5,045 bases of DNA from an uncultured bacterium. GTDB lineage: Bacteria; Pseudomonadota; Gammaproteobacteria; Burkholderiales; Burkholderiaceae_E. Under the pieces are notes generated by a model, which made no database searches, was not told the origin of the DNA, and saw only the letters and a list, made by a program, of their open reading frames with translations. Below, one piece after another: positions 4,291 to 5,045 of the stretch. How positions within the stretch are numbered: position 1 is the first letter of the stretch; each line of letters begins with the position of its first letter. Made by a program: the position numbers and the translations under genes. Where the stretch lies: NCBI GenBank assembly GCA_903864485.1, contig CAIPGD010000364.1:1-5045 (forward strand), given 5' to 3'.

Positions 4291-5045
4291 ATGAGCGCAC
4301 CGTCTTTCGGCCGCACCTGCTATGCCGGTGCTGTGTCGGCCCAGCATCTGGATCAAACCGTTACGCTGTTTGGCTGGGTCCAGCGTCGGCGCGATCATGG
4401 TGGCGTGATCTTTATTGATTTGCGTGATCGCGAGGGCATTGTTCAGGTGGTTTGCGACCCCGACCGTGAGTCGGTCTTTGCTACCGCCGAACGGATTCGC
4501 AATGAATTTTGCTTGCGCATGACGGGTCTTGTTCGTAGCCGCCCTGAAGGCACGATCAACCCGAACCTCGGCAGTGGCGAGGTCGAGATTCTCTGCCACG
4601 AACTCGAGATCCTGAATCCGTCGGTGACGCCGCCCTTTCAACTCGATGACGATAACCTCTCCGAAACCACCCGCTTGACCCATCGGGTCCTGGACCTGCG
4701 CCGACCGCCGATGCAGCGCAATCTGATCTTGCGCTACCGCGTGGCCATGGAAGTGCGGCGCTACCTCGACGCGCAGGGATTTTTGGACATCGAAACGCCG
4801 ATGCTCACCAAGAGCACGCCGGAGGGAGCTCGCGACTACCTCGTCCCGTCGCGGGTCCACGCCGGGCAGTTTTTTGCGCTCCCGCAGTCCCCGCAACTCT
4901 TCAAACAGTTACTGATGGTGGCCGGGTTTGACCGTTACTACCAAATCACGAAATGTTTTCGCGATGAAGACTTGCGCGCCGACCGACAGCCCGAATTCAC
5001 CCAGATCGACTGCGAGACTTCGTTTCTGACTGAACAGCAGATTCG
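4291..5045 (+). CDS. aspS: Aspartyl-tRNA synthetase, N-terminal part (cut by window edge), probably non-discriminating
   Basis: The first 251 residues of bacterial AspRS are present, which covers the anticodon-binding OB-fold (about 1-110) and the start of the class II catalytic core. Core motifs include THRVLDLRRP, GFLDIETPMLTKSTPEGARDY (motif 1 region; about 163-183), ALPQSPQLFKQLLM and motif 2 CFRDEDLRADRQPEFTQID (222-240). The rest of the core, with the GAD insertion and motif 3, lies outside the window. In the OB-fold, RRRDHGGVIF has His36 and RSRPEGTINPN has Gly87. These match the His and Gly of the non-discriminating Pseudomonas aeruginosa enzyme rather than the Leu and Lys at these places in E. 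coli. Such an enzyme also makes Asp-tRNA(Asn), which GatCAB converts to Asn-tRNA(Asn). The gene starts 36 nt after the DUF502 stop with only a weak GAAG at 4278-4281, and is probably in the same operon. Confidence 0.97.
   Translation, partial: MSAPSFGRTCYAGAVSAQHLDQTVTLFGWVQRRRDHGGVIFIDLRDREGIVQVVCDPDRESVFATAERIRNEFCLRMTGLVRSRPEGTINPNLGSGEVEILCHELEILNPSVTPPFQLDDDNLSETTRLTHRVLDLRRPPMQRNLILRYRVAMEVRRYLDAQGFLDIETPMLTKSTPEGARDYLVPSRVHAGQFFALPQSPQLFKQLLMVAGFDRYYQITKCFRDEDLRADRQPEFTQIDCETSFLTEQQI

Noticed and set aside
3208..4896. A 562-codon open frame on the minus strand across three plus-strand genes
   Set aside because: It lies antisense to the FmdB, DUF502 and aspS genes, all of which have clear family motifs. 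Its translation has no recognisable domain and is rich in Arg, His, Pro and Gln, as expected for the complement of GC-rich coding DNA.

Overview
The window is GC-rich (roughly 60%), gene-dense DNA from a proteobacterium. Three things point to a beta-, gamma- or acidithiobacillia-type organism: a divergent uvrA/ssb pair with a LexA-like box between them, a reductase that resembles the pseudomonad rubredoxin reductases, and the order FmdB-family gene, DUF502 gene, aspS. No species can be named from the sequence alone. There are eight genes. Seven lie on the plus strand and one, the 5' end of uvrA, lies on the minus strand. Both edge genes (uvrA and aspS) are cut by the window. I see no tRNA, rRNA, CRISPR array, insertion sequence or prophage gene.

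Region 1 (1-920) is DNA repair. The start of uvrA reads leftward from 219 and ssb reads rightward from 426. The 206 bp between them hold a LexA/SOS box (393-408) overlapping a probable ssb -10 element. The arrangement matches the E. coli uvrA/ssb locus.

Region 2 (921-1080) is 160 bp without a gene. It holds three inverted repeats and a cluster of five GATC sites. The last inverted repeat sits just ahead of a strong Shine-Dalgarno sequence.

Region 3 (1081-3016) is a three-gene electron-transfer cassette: a rubrerythrin without its own rubredoxin domain, a stand-alone 54-residue rubredoxin (1673-1837), and an FAD/NAD(P)H rubredoxin reductase that starts 3 nt after the rubredoxin stop. Together they could carry electrons from NAD(P)H to the reductase, to rubredoxin and to the di-iron rubrerythrin, which would reduce hydrogen peroxide. 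A 4-copy, 14-bp tandem repeat separates the first two genes.

Region 4 (3017-5045) is a separate housekeeping operon. A TATACT -10 box is followed by a zinc-ribbon FmdB-family protein with a very long Ser/Gly/Ala tail, an overlapping DUF502 membrane protein, and aspS. The aspS product carries the His and Gly associated with non-discriminating AspRS, which would also charge tRNA-Asn with aspartate.

I found no clearly new biological system. The points most worth a second look are the self-contained peroxide-reduction cassette, a 25-residue in-register repeat inside the last helix of the rubrerythrin, the structured leader upstream of it, and the predicted non-discriminating AspRS.
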